This document shows positions 46,854-56,289 of a DNA stretch of 64,000 nt, in pieces. Every line of letters starts with the position of its first letter. Position 1 is the first letter of the stretch. The translations under genes were made by a program, and so were the position numbers. The stretch is from Actinopolyspora mzabensis (GTDB taxonomy: Bacteria; Actinomycetota; Actinomycetes; Mycobacteriales; Pseudonocardiaceae): NCBI RefSeq assembly GCF_900101095.1, contig NZ_FNFM01000009.1:73709-137708 (forward strand), given 5' to 3'. The notes below the pieces were generated by a model. It did no database searches. It was not told the origin of the DNA and saw only the letters and a list, made by a program, of their open reading frames with translations.

Positions 46854-48041
46854 TCACTGCCTCCCGGGCTCCGGTGCGTGACCGGCCAGTTCGAACCACT
46901 CACCACGTCGTTCGGCCGTGACACTGCCGTGCATCGGATCGAAGCGATCCCGCAGGCCGGCGATACCCGACCCGGCTTCGTGGTCCGCTCCGTCCCCGGC
47001 TCCATCGTTGCACAGGGTCACCGATATGCCGTCGGTGTCGTCGATACGCAACTCGCACCGCCGGGCACCGCTGTGCCGGAGGATGTTGGTGGTGCCCTCG
47101 CGCACCATGGCCGCGAACAGCGACTGCAGCGGCGGCGGTACCGAACTGCTGCTGCCCTCGACGCTCGTTTCGATGCTCGCCGCCCGCAGGATCCGTACCG
47201 CGTTGTTCAACTCGGTGGACAGATCACTGCGCCGGTAACCGTGCACGACCTCACGGGTCTCCCGCAGCGCCCGCCGGGCCGTCTCGGCGATCTCGGATGC
47301 CTGGGCGCGCGCGGCGGCACCGTCGCTGTCGATCATGCGTTCGGTCAGTTCGCCCTTCAGCGCGATCACCTGCAGATGATGCCCCTGCACGTCGTGCAGT
47401 TCGCTCGCGAACCTGAGCCGTTCCCGCGCCACTGCCAGTTCCGCCTCCGTGCCACGCGCCCGGTCCAGCTCGCACACCACGTCCCAGATCCAACCCTGCA
47501 CCAGCAGCACGAACACCGTCATCGCCACCAGGAACACCGAGTAGCCCACCGTCACCGGGACGAACTCCTCGTTACCCCGCACGACCACGCTCGTGCTCGC
47601 CACCCCGGCCGTCAGCACCGTACAGCCGCAGCCCATCCACCAGCGGTATTCGCGTCGTGACCCCGTCACGATCGCCGCGGCGAACAGAGCGGGCAGCAGC
47701 GAGAACAGCAGGAAGGCGGGGATCTCCCGCGCGGTCACGTAACCCAGCACGAGCAGCGACGCGGCGAAATCCGTCGTGATCCGCACGGGCTCCGGGACGC
47801 CCGCCCCCATCCCGCGCATGATCATTCCGCACGCCCGGGTTCCCTCCACCGCGATGACCAGCACCACCGCCAACAGCACCGCCAGCTCGACGTTGCTGTA
47901 GAGACCCGCCACCCGGCCGTGCGCCAGGTTGACGATCGCGAGCAGACAGTAGATCGGCGCGGTCGGCATCACCATCCACCAGGTGTAGCGGTGCACCCGG
48001 CGCACCCGTGACGCGCTGTTGTCGGAAGCACTGGAGTTCAC
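46854..48041 (-). CDS. DesK-like sensor histidine kinase
   Basis: A 395-aa kinase with five to six N-terminal membrane helices (~20-165). The HisKA_3 phospho-acceptor helix is in RFASELHDVQGHHLQVIALKGEL, and the ATPase domain has REGTTNILRHSGA and GSGIAGLRDRFD. GTG 48041 is used; an in-frame GTG at 48077 would add 12 residues. It is divergent from an ABC-2 exporter gene pair 168 bp away, the usual arrangement in which this two-component system controls the exporter. Confidence 0.87.
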   Translation of the reverse strand: MNSSASDNSASRVRRVHRYTWWMVMPTAPIYCLLAIVNLAHGRVAGLYSNVELAVLLAVVLVIAVEGTRACGMIMRGMGAGVPEPVRITTDFAASLLVLGYVTAREIPAFLLFSLLPALFAAAIVTGSRREYRWWMGCGCTVLTAGVASTSVVVRGNEEFVPVTVGYSVFLVAMTVFVLLVQGWIWDVVCELDRARGTEAELAVARERLRFASELHDVQGHHLQVIALKGELTERMIDSDGAAARAQASEIAETARRALRETREVVHGYRRSDLSTELNNAVRILRAASIETSVEGSSSSVPPPLQSLFAAMVREGTTNILRHSGARRCELRIDDTDGISVTLCNDGAGDGADHEAGSGIAGLRDRFDPMHGSVTAERRGEWFELAGHAPEPGRQ

Positions 48042-48208
48042 GGGGGCAGCATCCCCGATCCGGTCCGGGACACACACACCGCGGGGGCGGTTCGACCGTG
48101 GATGTCACGTGCCTCGATGACGGATGTCACCCCCTCGGCGACCACGGTCACGAACACCGGTGATCGCTGTTCCTACCGCACCGTCCCCGCAGGCAGCAGG
48201 CTCGGGTC

Positions 48209-49147
48209 ATGTTCGAAGAAGTCGTCGACGTCGACGGGGTGCGCTGCTCCTACGGTTCCTACGAGGCCGTGCGCGGCGTGCGGTTCGACATCCGCGCCGG
48301 TGAACTGTTCGCGTTGCTCGGCACCAACGGTGCGGGAAAGACCACACTGCTGGAAACCGTCGAAGGACTCCGCCCGGCCACGCGAGGCCGCGTAAGGGTG
48401 TTCGGCAAGGACCCGTGGCAGCGACGGTCCGAGGTGCGTCCCCGCACCGGGATCATGCTGCAGCACAGCGGATTCGCCGGGGAACTCACCGTGCTGGAGA
48501 CGGTTCGACTGTGGCGGGCCATGGTTCCGAACGCGAAGGACCCGCGTGCCGCCCTGGAAACGGTCGGGCTGCGGCACCGCGAGCGAGTTCGCGTCAAGCT
48601 GCTCTCCGGCGGGGAGCGCCGTCGACTGGACCTGGCGCTGGCCACACTGGCCCGTCCCGAACTGCTGTTCCTCGACGAACCCACCACCGGGCTCGATCCG
48701 GAGTCGCGCCGGGCCAGTTGGGAACTGGTCGCCGGACTGCTGGCCGAGGGAACCACCGTGCTGCTGACCACCCACTACTTGGAGGAGGCCGAGCGGTTGG
48801 CCCACCGGCTGGCGATCATGCACCGCGGCGAGATCGCGCTGTCGGGAACGTTGTCCGAGGTGCTGGCCGCCGAGAGCGCCCGCATCCGGTTCTCCGTCGC
48901 CGCGCGAGCTCCCGGACTTCCGGTACTGGCGGGCGAGGTGGAGCGGGACGGCGCGGGCCGGGTGGACATCCGCACCGCCTCGTTGCAGTCCGACCTGCAC
49001 CGGGTGCTCGACTGGTCGCGGGAACACGGGATCCACCTGAGCGGCCTGCGAGCCAGGCAGGCATCCCTGGAGGACGTCTTCCACGCGGTCCGCGAGAGCG
49101 ACGGTCGGCCCGGTCGGGGAACGCAACAGGAGGTGAAGTTCCGATGA
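48209..49147 (+). CDS. ABC-2 exporter ATP-binding protein
   Basis: A 312-aa ATPase. Walker A is GTNGAGKT (38-45), Q-loop MLQHSGF (~90), signature LSGGERRRLDLALA (~134), Walker B LLFLDEP, D-loop GLDP, H-loop TTHYLEE. The C-terminal ~80 residues are the DUF4162-type extension of drug or lantibiotic exporters. Its stop overlaps the permease ATG by 4 bp. Probably an antibiotic- or lipid-export system controlled by the divergent two-component genes. Confidence 0.92.
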   Translation: MFEEVVDVDGVRCSYGSYEAVRGVRFDIRAGELFALLGTNGAGKTTLLETVEGLRPATRGRVRVFGKDPWQRRSEVRPRTGIMLQHSGFAGELTVLETVRLWRAMVPNAKDPRAALETVGLRHRERVRVKLLSGGERRRLDLALATLARPELLFLDEPTTGLDPESRRASWELVAGLLAEGTTVLLTTHYLEEAERLAHRLAIMHRGEIALSGTLSEVLAAESARIRFSVAARAPGLPVLAGEVERDGAGRVDIRTASLQSDLHRVLDWSREHGIHLSGLRARQASLEDVFHAVRESDGRPGRGTQQEVKFR

Positions 49148-49884
49148 GTACACCGCTGGGGACACCACGTGCCGCGGTACCGGCGCTGCTGCGGGCCGAA
49201 CTCAACCTGTTGCTGCGCAACCGCACGGTCGCGGTGACGGCAACGCTGCTGCCCGTGCTGCTGGGGCTGCTGCTGACCAGGACCTCCGGGCCCTCGATGG
49301 CGGTGCCCGCGCTGGCGATGCAGGTTCTTACGATTCTCGGGTTCACCGTGTACCTGACAGTGACCACCACCCTGACCAGCAGGCGCCAGGAGCACTACCT
49401 CAAGCGGCTCTGCTGCGCCGCGCCCTCCCCGGCGACCGTGCTCAACTCGCTGGTGCTCGTGCCCGCGCTGCTTGCCGTGGCGCAGCTCGCCGTGGTGCTC
49501 GCGATCGGCCTGCGGCTGCTGGCCCCGCTGCGAGTGGAGGTGCTGTTCCTGCTGTTGGCGGTACTGGCGGGCACGATCTGCTGCGCCGTCATGGGGGTGG
49601 CCACCACCGGTTACACCTCGAGCGCGGAGCACGCCCAGATCACTACGCTGCCGTTCCTGCTGTTGCTGCTCGGCGGTGGGGCGGGATCCGCCGTGGTGGG
49701 CCAGGCCGCCCAGCCGCTGCGGCTCACTCCGGGGGGCGCCGTCACCGATCTGGTGCGGTGCGCCGTGGCCCCGGGGGACGGTGTGTTCGCCGCGACGCTG
49801 ACTGATCTGGCGGTGCTGGCCGGGTGGACACTGCTGGCCCTGCTGGTGGCGCGGCGCACCTTCCGCTGGGAACCGCGCAGCTGA
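49144..49884 (+). CDS. ABC-2 exporter permease
   Basis: A 246-aa membrane protein with six predicted helices: ~28-44, 52-76, 102-124, 132-155, 169-190 and 218-236. ABC2_membrane architecture, with the TTTLTSRRQEHYLKRLCCAAPS cytoplasmic segment typical of such permeases. Overlaps the ATPase gene. Substrate unknown. Confidence 0.87.
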   Translation: MSTPLGTPRAAVPALLRAELNLLLRNRTVAVTATLLPVLLGLLLTRTSGPSMAVPALAMQVLTILGFTVYLTVTTTLTSRRQEHYLKRLCCAAPSPATVLNSLVLVPALLAVAQLAVVLAIGLRLLAPLRVEVLFLLLAVLAGTICCAVMGVATTGYTSSAEHAQITTLPFLLLLLGGGAGSAVVGQAAQPLRLTPGGAVTDLVRCAVAPGDGVFAATLTDLAVLAGWTLLALLVARRTFRWEPRS

Positions 49885-49929
49885 GCGGAATTCTCCTGCC
49901 GGGTGTCGGTTCGTTCGCGGCCGGGCCGC

Positions 49930-51507
49930 TCAACGCCACGAGGGGAGCCAGAGCTCGGCCGCCCAGCGCGCCTCCGTGATCGTGAAACCGTTCAGGACCG
50001 GCCACAGCCACACGAAGTTGGCCACCACAAGTCCGACGTAAAGCGCGATCACCAGCAGACCGGTCTTGCGGCGTTCGGCGCTCGCGTTCGAACGCCCCAT
50101 GATCTCGCCGAGCACCAGCACTATCCCCAACACCAGGAAGGGTGCCAGCGGTGTGGCGTAGAAGTAGTACATCTGCCTGTCGAGGTTGACGAACCAGGGC
50201 AGGTAACCGGCGCAGTAGCCGACCAGCACCGCGGCGTAGCGCCAGTCCAGCCGCCCGACGGCACGCCACACCGCCCAACCGGCGACCGGCAACGCCGTCC
50301 ACCACAGTGCCGGGGTCCCCAGCAGCATCGTGGCCTGCACGCACTCGTCCTGACCACAGCCGGGCATCCCGGACTCGTAGTAGTAGAGCATCGGCCGCAT
50401 GCCCATCGGCCACGCCCACGGCTTCGACTCCCACGGGTGCGGATCGTCGCCGGTGACCAGATGAGTGTGGAACTCCAGCACGTTGAAGTGGTAGTACAGC
50501 AACGATCGCGCCATGTCGGGCAGGAAGCCGAAGCCGACGTCGTCCGCGATGGCCGCCGCGTGTCGATCGGTGGCCGTCTCGCTCGCGTACCAGCCGGCCC
50601 AGGTGGCGAAGTAGACCACCAACGGCAGCACGAACAGCGAGGCGAACGCGGGCAGGGCGTCCCGCCACAACGCACCGCGCCACGGGCGGGCCACTCCGGC
50701 GCTCCGCCGGGCCAGTGCGTCCCAGGCGAGGCTCAGCAGGCTCAGCGCCAGCACGAAGTAGATGCCGCTCCACTTCACCCCGCACGCCAGCCCCAGCAGG
50801 GCACCCGCGCCGAACCGCCACCAGCGGAATCCCAACCTGGGGCCCAGTTCCGAGTCCCCGATTCGCTGTTCGGTGACGACCAGCGCCAGGCGGGCGCGCA
50901 TTCGGTCGCGATCCACCAGCAGACAGGCGAACGCGGCGAGCACCAGCACGGCGTGGAAGATGTCCAGCATGCCCACGCGCGCCTGCACGTGGCTGAGCCC
51001 GTCGCAGATCAGCAGGATTCCCGCCAGCGCGCCCAGCAGGGTGGAGCGCGTCATGCGGCGTGTGATGCGCACCAGCAGCAGCACCATCAGCGTGCCCGCG
51101 ACGGCTGCGCTGAACCGCCAGCCCAACGGGGTGTAGCCGAACAGCCACTCGCCGACCGCTATCAGGTGTTTTCCCACCGGCGGATGGGCCACCAGCTCGT
51201 AGCCGGGATTGTCCTCGAAGCCTCCGTTGCGCAGCATCTGCCACGCCTGCGGGACGTAGTGCTTCTCGTCGAAGACGGGGGAGCCCTCGTCAGTCGCCTG
51301 CCCCAGTCGCCAGAAGCGGACCACACTCGCCAGCAGGGTGACCACCAGGGTCACGATCCATCCGCGCAGGCGATCCGTCGGTTCCCTCGGCCACAACAGT
51401 TTCGCCCGGTCGTGTTCACCGGGATACCGGACCGGCGGGGCTTCGCCGTCGCGAACGGCTTCGTCGTGGGCGCTGCTGCCACCGGAGCTCGGCACGAGGA
51501 CGTTCAC
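49930..51507 (-). CDS. pmt: Protein O-mannosyltransferase (PMT family)
   Basis: A 525-aa polytopic GT39 enzyme that transfers mannose from polyprenyl-phosphate-mannose to secreted proteins at the membrane. The catalytic first loop is VFDEKHYVPQAWQML (with the D-E pair), followed by YELVAHPPVGKHLIAVGEWLFGYTPLGWR (in pieces), VGMLDIFHAVLVL and WESKPWAWPMGMRPMLYYY. It ends with a membrane helix and WAAELWLPSW. GTG 51507 was chosen; the frame extends upstream into the divergent rsmI promoter. Pairing with rsmI matches M. tuberculosis Rv1002c-Rv1003. It probably glycosylates exported proteins. Confidence 0.92.
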   Translation of the reverse strand: MNVLVPSSGGSSAHDEAVRDGEAPPVRYPGEHDRAKLLWPREPTDRLRGWIVTLVVTLLASVVRFWRLGQATDEGSPVFDEKHYVPQAWQMLRNGGFEDNPGYELVAHPPVGKHLIAVGEWLFGYTPLGWRFSAAVAGTLMVLLLVRITRRMTRSTLLGALAGILLICDGLSHVQARVGMLDIFHAVLVLAAFACLLVDRDRMRARLALVVTEQRIGDSELGPRLGFRWWRFGAGALLGLACGVKWSGIYFVLALSLLSLAWDALARRSAGVARPWRGALWRDALPAFASLFVLPLVVYFATWAGWYASETATDRHAAAIADDVGFGFLPDMARSLLYYHFNVLEFHTHLVTGDDPHPWESKPWAWPMGMRPMLYYYESGMPGCGQDECVQATMLLGTPALWWTALPVAGWAVWRAVGRLDWRYAAVLVGYCAGYLPWFVNLDRQMYYFYATPLAPFLVLGIVLVLGEIMGRSNASAERRKTGLLVIALYVGLVVANFVWLWPVLNGFTITEARWAAELWLPSWR

Positions 51508-51530
51508 ACTGAAATCGTATGGTGGTTCTC

Positions 51531-52379
51531 GTGACTGGCGAATCCGGATCGGGCACATTGTTGCTGGCGGCCACCCCGCTCGGCGACGCGCGCGACGCGT
51601 CCCCGAGGCTGACCGAAGCGTTGGCCACGGCCGACCTCATAGCCGCCGAGGACACCAGGCGGGTCCGTGCGCTGGCCGGTTCGCTGCGGGTGACTCCCGC
51701 CGGGCGGGTGCTGAGCTATTACGACGCGGTGGAGGAGAGCAGGCAGCCCACGCTGCTGGAGGCGCTGCGCGGTGGTTCGACCGTGTTGTTGGTCACCGAC
51801 GCGGGGATGCCCAGTGTCTCCGACCCCGGTTACCGGCTGGTCGCGGCGTGCGCCTCGGAGGGGCTCCCCGTGAGCTGCCTGCCCGGCCCGAGCGCGGTGA
51901 CCACCGCCTTGGCGCTGTCCGGGCTTCCCAGCGACCGGTTCTGCTTCGAGGGATTCCCGCCGCGCAAGCCCGGGCCGCGCAGACGCTGGCTGGCCGGACT
52001 GGTGGCCGAGCAGCGCACCGCCGTGTTCTTCGAGGCACCGCATCGCATAGCCGACACGCTCGACGACGCGGTCACCGTGCTCGGCTCACGGCGACGTGCC
52101 GCGGTGTGTCGGGAGCTGACCAAGACCTACGAACAGGTTCGTCGTGGTGAGCTGGGTGAACTCGCCGAGTGGGCACGGGACGGTGTGCGCGGCGAGATCA
52201 CCGTGGTGCTCGCCGGGGCGGAAACCGCGGCACCGGAGGACCCCGCCGAACTCGTGGCCCAGGTCGAGCAGCGTGCGGCCAGCGGGATGCGGCTCAAGGA
52301 CGCGGTCGCCGAGATAGCGGAGATGGGCGGAGTGCGCAAGAAGGACCTCTACGACGCGGTGCTGGCGGCCCGCGGCTGA
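51531..52379 (+). CDS. rsmI: 16S rRNA (cytidine1402-2'-O)-methyltransferase
   Basis: SAM-dependent methyltransferase of the tetrapyrrole-methylase fold that modifies C1402 of 16S rRNA. Diagnostic segments: LLLAATPLGDARDAS, AAEDTRRVRALAG, DAGMPSVSDPGYRLV, LPGPSAVTTALALSGLPSDRFCFEGFPPRK (in pieces), FFEAPHRI and CRELTKTYEQVRRGEL. 282 aa. The GTG start has GGTGG five bases upstream; an ATG at 51519 is in frame but has no ribosome-binding site. Confidence 0.93.
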   Translation: MTGESGSGTLLLAATPLGDARDASPRLTEALATADLIAAEDTRRVRALAGSLRVTPAGRVLSYYDAVEESRQPTLLEALRGGSTVLLVTDAGMPSVSDPGYRLVAACASEGLPVSCLPGPSAVTTALALSGLPSDRFCFEGFPPRKPGPRRRWLAGLVAEQRTAVFFEAPHRIADTLDDAVTVLGSRRRAAVCRELTKTYEQVRRGELGELAEWARDGVRGEITVVLAGAETAAPEDPAELVAQVEQRAASGMRLKDAVAEIAEMGGVRKKDLYDAVLAARG

Positions 52380-52401
52380 GGGCGGTTTCCCGCTCCTCGC
52401 C

Positions 52402-52443
52402 ACTCGTGAGTCGGCCCCGTGCGTGAGGCGCCGACTCACGTGT
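52402..52443. terminator. Bidirectional terminator rsmI / upp
   Basis: Inverted repeat with 14-bp arms and one mismatch (core GTGAGTCGGC / GCCGACTCAC, 14-nt loop) between the two convergent genes. Half of the stem, GCGCCGACTCACGT, also occurs at 32438-32451. Confidence 0.7.
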
Positions 52444-52479
52444 CGGTACCCGGTCACACGCGAGTGGTGTCGTGGCCCC

Positions 52480-53103
52480 TCAGCGGGGGCCGTACTCCCT
52501 GTCCCCGGCGTCTCCCAGGCCGGGGACGATGAACCCCGACTCGTTGAGCCGTTCGTCCACACTCGCCGTGACCACCCGGACCGGAAGTTCCGAATCGGAC
52601 AGTCGGTCGATGCCCTCCGGCGCGGCCAGCGTGCAGATCGCGGTGACGTCCCGGGCGCCCCGCTGGTGCAGCAGTCCGATCGTGTGGACCATCGAGCCGC
52701 CGGTGGCCAGCATCGGATCGAGCACGATCACCGGACGTGCCGAGAGGTCGTCCGGCAGTGACTCCATGTACGGGGTCGGTCGCAACGTCTCCTCGTCCCG
52801 GGCGAGACCGACGAACCCCATCTGTGCCTCGGGTATCAGGCGGTGCGCCTGGTCGGCCATGCCCAGTCCGGCGCGCAGCACCGGAACCAGCAGTGGCGGA
52901 TCGGCGAGCCGGTACCCCTTGGTGCGCGCCACCGGCGTGTGAATGAACTCCTCGGTGAGCTCGGCGTCCCTGATGGCCTCGTAGAGCAGCATCAGGGTGA
53001 GCTCCTGCAACGCTGCCCGGAACGCCGCGTTGTCGGTTCGCGCGTCACGCATGGTGGAAAGTCTTGCCTGCGTAAGAGGGTGATCGATGACCCGCACATC
53101 CAT
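52480..53103 (-). CDS. upp: Uracil phosphoribosyltransferase
   Basis: Pyrimidine salvage enzyme forming UMP from uracil and PRPP, 207 aa. [16 protein letters not shown] at the start, PVLRAGLGM, the PRPP-binding loop [14 protein letters not shown] (~126-139) and the C-terminal uracil-binding [12 protein letters not shown]-like segment (here [15 protein letters not shown]). The ATG at the family start was chosen; the frame is open upstream without homology. Together with the downstream phosphosugar mutase and purine nucleoside phosphorylase it recalls the Rv3309c-Rv3307 salvage cluster, here split by five unrelated genes. Confidence 0.95.
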   Translation of the reverse strand: MDVRVIDHPLTQARLSTMRDARTDNAAFRAALQELTLMLLYEAIRDAELTEEFIHTPVARTKGYRLADPPLLVPVLRAGLGMADQAHRLIPEAQMGFVGLARDEETLRPTPYMESLPDDLSARPVIVLDPMLATGGSMVHTIGLLHQRGARDVTAICTLAAPEGIDRLSDSELPVRVVTASVDERLNESGFIVPGLGDAGDREYGPR

Positions 53104-53373
53104 GGCTTCCACGGTATCGGCAAGCTCGTCGAAGTCTTCCGTTCGCCCTTGGCGCGGGTTCGTGGAGCGAGCCCCCTCGGGCGTCCGGTTCGAGTTCGTG
53201 CCATCGCGGCTCGCGGACGGGGTGGGCGGGGAAGCCGCGCGTGGATCCGTGGGCGGTCCGGTGTGGATCGATCTGTTCCGTCTGTTCCGGGCAGAGCCGT
53301 GTTGGTTCCCGATTTTCCCTGTGGTGGGCCGCGCGTCCGAACGGGTGAAAGATTGGTCCATACCTTGACCAGT
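53104..53373. other. Divergent spacer upp / chitinase, no gene
   Basis: About 270 bp upstream of the DasR-type site. No coding signal or repeat recognised. It must hold the upp promoter. Confidence 0.4.
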
Positions 53374-53389
53374 CTTGGTCTAGACCACA
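53374..53389 (+). promoter_or_regulatory. DasR-responsive element (dre) upstream of chitinase
   Basis: Core TGGTCTAGACCA (53376-53387) is a perfect palindrome identical to the core of the DasR/chitinase-promoter consensus known from Streptomyces (AGTGGTCTAGACCACT). Partial repeats of TTGGTC flank it at 53353 and 53395. It lies 41 bp before the chitinase ATG, over or next to the promoter. Confidence 0.8.
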
Positions 53390-53429
53390 CGGTATTGGTC
53401 ATCCCGTACCGACCCACCGGGAGTGATCG

Positions 53430-54818
53430 ATGTCTCTGAGTTCACGTTCGGCGTGGCGATTATCAGCCCTGGCGGCCGGAGCCGCGATGTTCACCGGGCT
53501 GCTGGCCGTCCCGGCCACTGCCACCAGCGTTGCCGGTTCCACCGAGCAGGGTGCGGATCGAGCGGCCACGGCCGCCGAAACGACCGCCCAAAGTGGATCC
53601 CGCAAGGTCGGCTACTTCACACAGTGGTCGATCTACGACCGACAATTCTACATCAACGATCTGGTCACCTCCGGCACCGCCGAGAAACTGACCCACATCA
53701 ATTACGCGTTCGGAAACCTGGATGCCTCCGGGCAGTGCTTCACCGGTAACCAGGCCGGGGAGGCCGACGCGTGGGCCGACTACCAGAAGCGGTTCTCCGC
53801 GGCCAACTCCGTCGACGGCGTCGCCGACACCTGGGACCAGCCGCTGGCGGGCAATCTCAACCAGCTGGCCGAGCTCAAGGAGATGTACCCCCACCTCAAG
53901 GTCTACATCTCGCTGGGCGGCTGGTCGTGGTCGGACGACTTCCACACCGCGGCCGCGACGCAGCAGTCCCGTGCGCAGCACGTGAAGTCCTGCATCGACA
54001 TGTGGCTGCGGGGTAACCTGCCGAAGCTCGGCGGTTCGCCGCAGGGCGGCGAGGGTGTCGCGGCGGGCATCTTCGACGGCGTCGACATCGACTGGGAGTG
54101 GCCCGCCTCCGAGGGCGGCCCCGGCACCATCGTGGATCCGGCCGACAAGCAGAACTACACCGCCCTGTTGCGGGAGTGGCGCAGCCAGCTCGACGGGCTG
54201 GAGGCCGAGACCGGCGAGAGCTACGATCTGACCGCTTTCCTGCCCGCCTCACCGGAGAAGATCGACGCGGGCTTCGAGGTGGACAAGATCTTCGACTCGC
54301 TGAGCTTCGCCACCGTGCAGGGCTACGACCTGCACGGCGCCTACGAGGAGACCACCAACCACCAGTCAGCGCTGTACAGCCCCACGGGCGACCCCTCGCC
54401 CGAGAGGTTCAGCGTCGACAAGGCGATCGACACCTACCTGGCTCGGGGGGCTCCGGCGAACGAGCTGGTGCTCGGAGTCCCGTTCTACGGGCGAGGATGG
54501 ACCGGAGTGCCGGACCGGAACAACGGTCTGTTCCAGACCTCCACGGGCCCGGCTCCCGCGACGTACGAAGCGGGTTACGAGGACTACAAGGTGCTCAAGG
54601 ACAAGGTCGGGCAGTACACGGTGCACCGCGACGAGCAGGCGGGCTTCGCCTGGTTGTACGACGGCGACACGTTCTGGACCTTCGACGATCCCACGGAGAT
54701 AGCCAGGAAGATGGACTACGTCAACAGCAACGCTCTGGGCGGCGCCATGATCTGGTCGCTGGACGGCGACACCGCCGACGGTGAGCTGATGACCGCCATC
54801 GACCAGAACCTGAACTGA
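53430..54818 (+). CDS. Secreted GH18 chitinase
   Basis: A 462-aa family 18 glycoside hydrolase. The Sec signal peptide ends around residue 32 (AVPATATS). The catalytic domain (~57-460) has KVGYFTQWSIY, SLGGWSWSDDF (161-171), the active-site DGVDIDWEW motif with proton donor E223, and the terminal GGAMIWSLDGD. No chitin-binding or fibronectin domain, so it is a single-domain chitinase. The upstream DasR-type site predicts induction by chitin-derived aminosugars. Confidence 0.94.
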   Translation: MSLSSRSAWRLSALAAGAAMFTGLLAVPATATSVAGSTEQGADRAATAAETTAQSGSRKVGYFTQWSIYDRQFYINDLVTSGTAEKLTHINYAFGNLDASGQCFTGNQAGEADAWADYQKRFSAANSVDGVADTWDQPLAGNLNQLAELKEMYPHLKVYISLGGWSWSDDFHTAAATQQSRAQHVKSCIDMWLRGNLPKLGGSPQGGEGVAAGIFDGVDIDWEWPASEGGPGTIVDPADKQNYTALLREWRSQLDGLEAETGESYDLTAFLPASPEKIDAGFEVDKIFDSLSFATVQGYDLHGAYEETTNHQSALYSPTGDPSPERFSVDKAIDTYLARGAPANELVLGVPFYGRGWTGVPDRNNGLFQTSTGPAPATYEAGYEDYKVLKDKVGQYTVHRDEQAGFAWLYDGDTFWTFDDPTEIARKMDYVNSNALGGAMIWSLDGDTADGELMTAIDQNLN

Positions 54819-55037
54819 TCCCCTCCCAGGCATGGGCCACGTGGCGGGCCCATGGGCCGCCCCGGCGATCCCCGTCGCCGGGGCGGACTTCCGCTGCCGA
54901 AATCGTGTTGACTACCGGTTGTGACCGCGTGTCCGGCCGATCGGGCCGTCCGAACCTCGCTAACCCGGCGTACGCGCGTTGTTGACGTGCGGTTCGCACT
55001 GCCGGTGGGGTCCTTTTCCGGGAACGCATGGCAAGCT

Positions 55038-56225
55038 GTGCGTGTGGTATCACGACATAACGCTGTCCGATGCGCTCTGCTGGCCGCGACGGTGGGCGGG
55101 ACCGTGTATCGCAGCCTGCGCACCCTTCGGAAGGCGCGAGCCATTCTGCCGTTGGAGCGGCAACCGGCGAGTACCGTCCTGCCGCCCACCGTGACCGTGG
55201 TGGTTCCCGCTCGTAACGAGGAGGACGTGCTGGACAACTGCCTGCGCGGTATCCGCGAGCAGACCTACGGCTCCGCACGTGACCCGGACGACGAGGAACC
55301 GGCCCTGCGGGTCGTGGTGGTCGACGACGGATCCACCGACGGTACCAGCGAGATCGCTGCCCGCCACGCGGCCGAGGACCCCCGAGTGCGGGTCGTACGC
55401 AGCGATGGGCCGCCCGCGGGGTGGACCGGCAAGGTGCACGCGATGCACGTCGGTGTCGAGGCAGCGGGCGAGCCCGAGGCGGGCGAGTGGCTGATGTTCG
55501 TCGACGCCGACACCGTGCTCGCCCCCGAACTGCTGGCGAAGCTGTTGGCCACCGCGGAACACGCGGAAGCCGATCTGGTTTCCACACCGGGTGGGCCGCC
55601 CGAGAACCACTCGGCGAGCTGGCCGATACTCATGCCTGCCGGGCTGCAGATGATCGGCGAGAACGCCGATCCGGTCGGCAAGGGAAGCAAGGCGTTCGCC
55701 ATCGGCCACTGCATCCTGCTGCGCCGCTCGCACTACGAGAAGATCGGCGGCTGGGCGGCGCTGTCCGGGCGTCGCAACGAGGACATCGCCATCGCCACCA
55801 CCGTTCGCGATCACGGCGGGGTCACCAGGGTGGTCGAGGGGCTCTCTTACGCGACCACCAGCGGTATGGATCCCTTCCGACAGGGGTGGGACTCCTTCCG
55901 CAAGAGCTTCGTGGCGGGCACCAACGGTTCGCTTCCGCTGTTGCTCGGTATCGGGCTCGGCCAGATCTCGCTCTCACTGGCCTCCCCGGCGATCGTCGCG
56001 GCGGGGGTGCGTGGCCGAAATCCGGCGTTGATCGCGCTCGGCTCGCTCGGTTGGGCCGCGCAGAGCACGACGCATGCCCGTACCGCACGGGTCATGCACG
56101 CGGGCCCCTGGTTGGCACCGGCCGCGCCGTTCACCAACGCGGTCTTCGGCGGCATCATGCTGCACGGTGCGCTCGAGGTGGCGCGGGGAGTGACCAGCTG
56201 GAAGGGACGCGCCGCGAAGTTCTGA
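55038..56225 (+). CDS. Family 2 glycosyltransferase, membrane-associated
   Basis: A GT-A fold enzyme of 395 aa. VTVVVPARNEEDVLDNCLRG (~50-69), VVVVDDGSTDGT (~90-101), the metal-binding MFVDADT (~150) and acceptor-site GRRNEDIAIATTVRDHGG (~240) are present. Two or three hydrophobic segments near the C-terminus (~285-370) anchor it. The layout resembles the HpnB/CrtQ-like group acting on hopanoid or carotenoid lipids, but the acceptor cannot be assigned. GTG 55038 is a choice among several in-frame GTGs; the upstream region has no strong ribosome-binding site. Confidence 0.8.
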   Translation: MRVVSRHNAVRCALLAATVGGTVYRSLRTLRKARAILPLERQPASTVLPPTVTVVVPARNEEDVLDNCLRGIREQTYGSARDPDDEEPALRVVVVDDGSTDGTSEIAARHAAEDPRVRVVRSDGPPAGWTGKVHAMHVGVEAAGEPEAGEWLMFVDADTVLAPELLAKLLATAEHAEADLVSTPGGPPENHSASWPILMPAGLQMIGENADPVGKGSKAFAIGHCILLRRSHYEKIGGWAALSGRRNEDIAIATTVRDHGGVTRVVEGLSYATTSGMDPFRQGWDSFRKSFVAGTNGSLPLLLGIGLGQISLSLASPAIVAAGVRGRNPALIALGSLGWAAQSTTHARTARVMHAGPWLAPAAPFTNAVFGGIMLHGALEVARGVTSWKGRAAKF

Positions 56226-56230
56226 TCCGA

Positions 56231-56248
56231 CGATTCCGCGCGAAATCC
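56231..56248. repeat. Degenerate copy of the CGATTTC...GAAATCG palindrome
   Basis: CGATTCCGCGCGAAATCC, three changes from the 26227 copy, starts five bases after the glycosyltransferase stop and lies between convergent genes. Confidence 0.5.
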
Positions 56249-56289
56249 ACAACGTGCTCGTCCCGTTCCGGAAGGGGCGAAAGCGGTAC

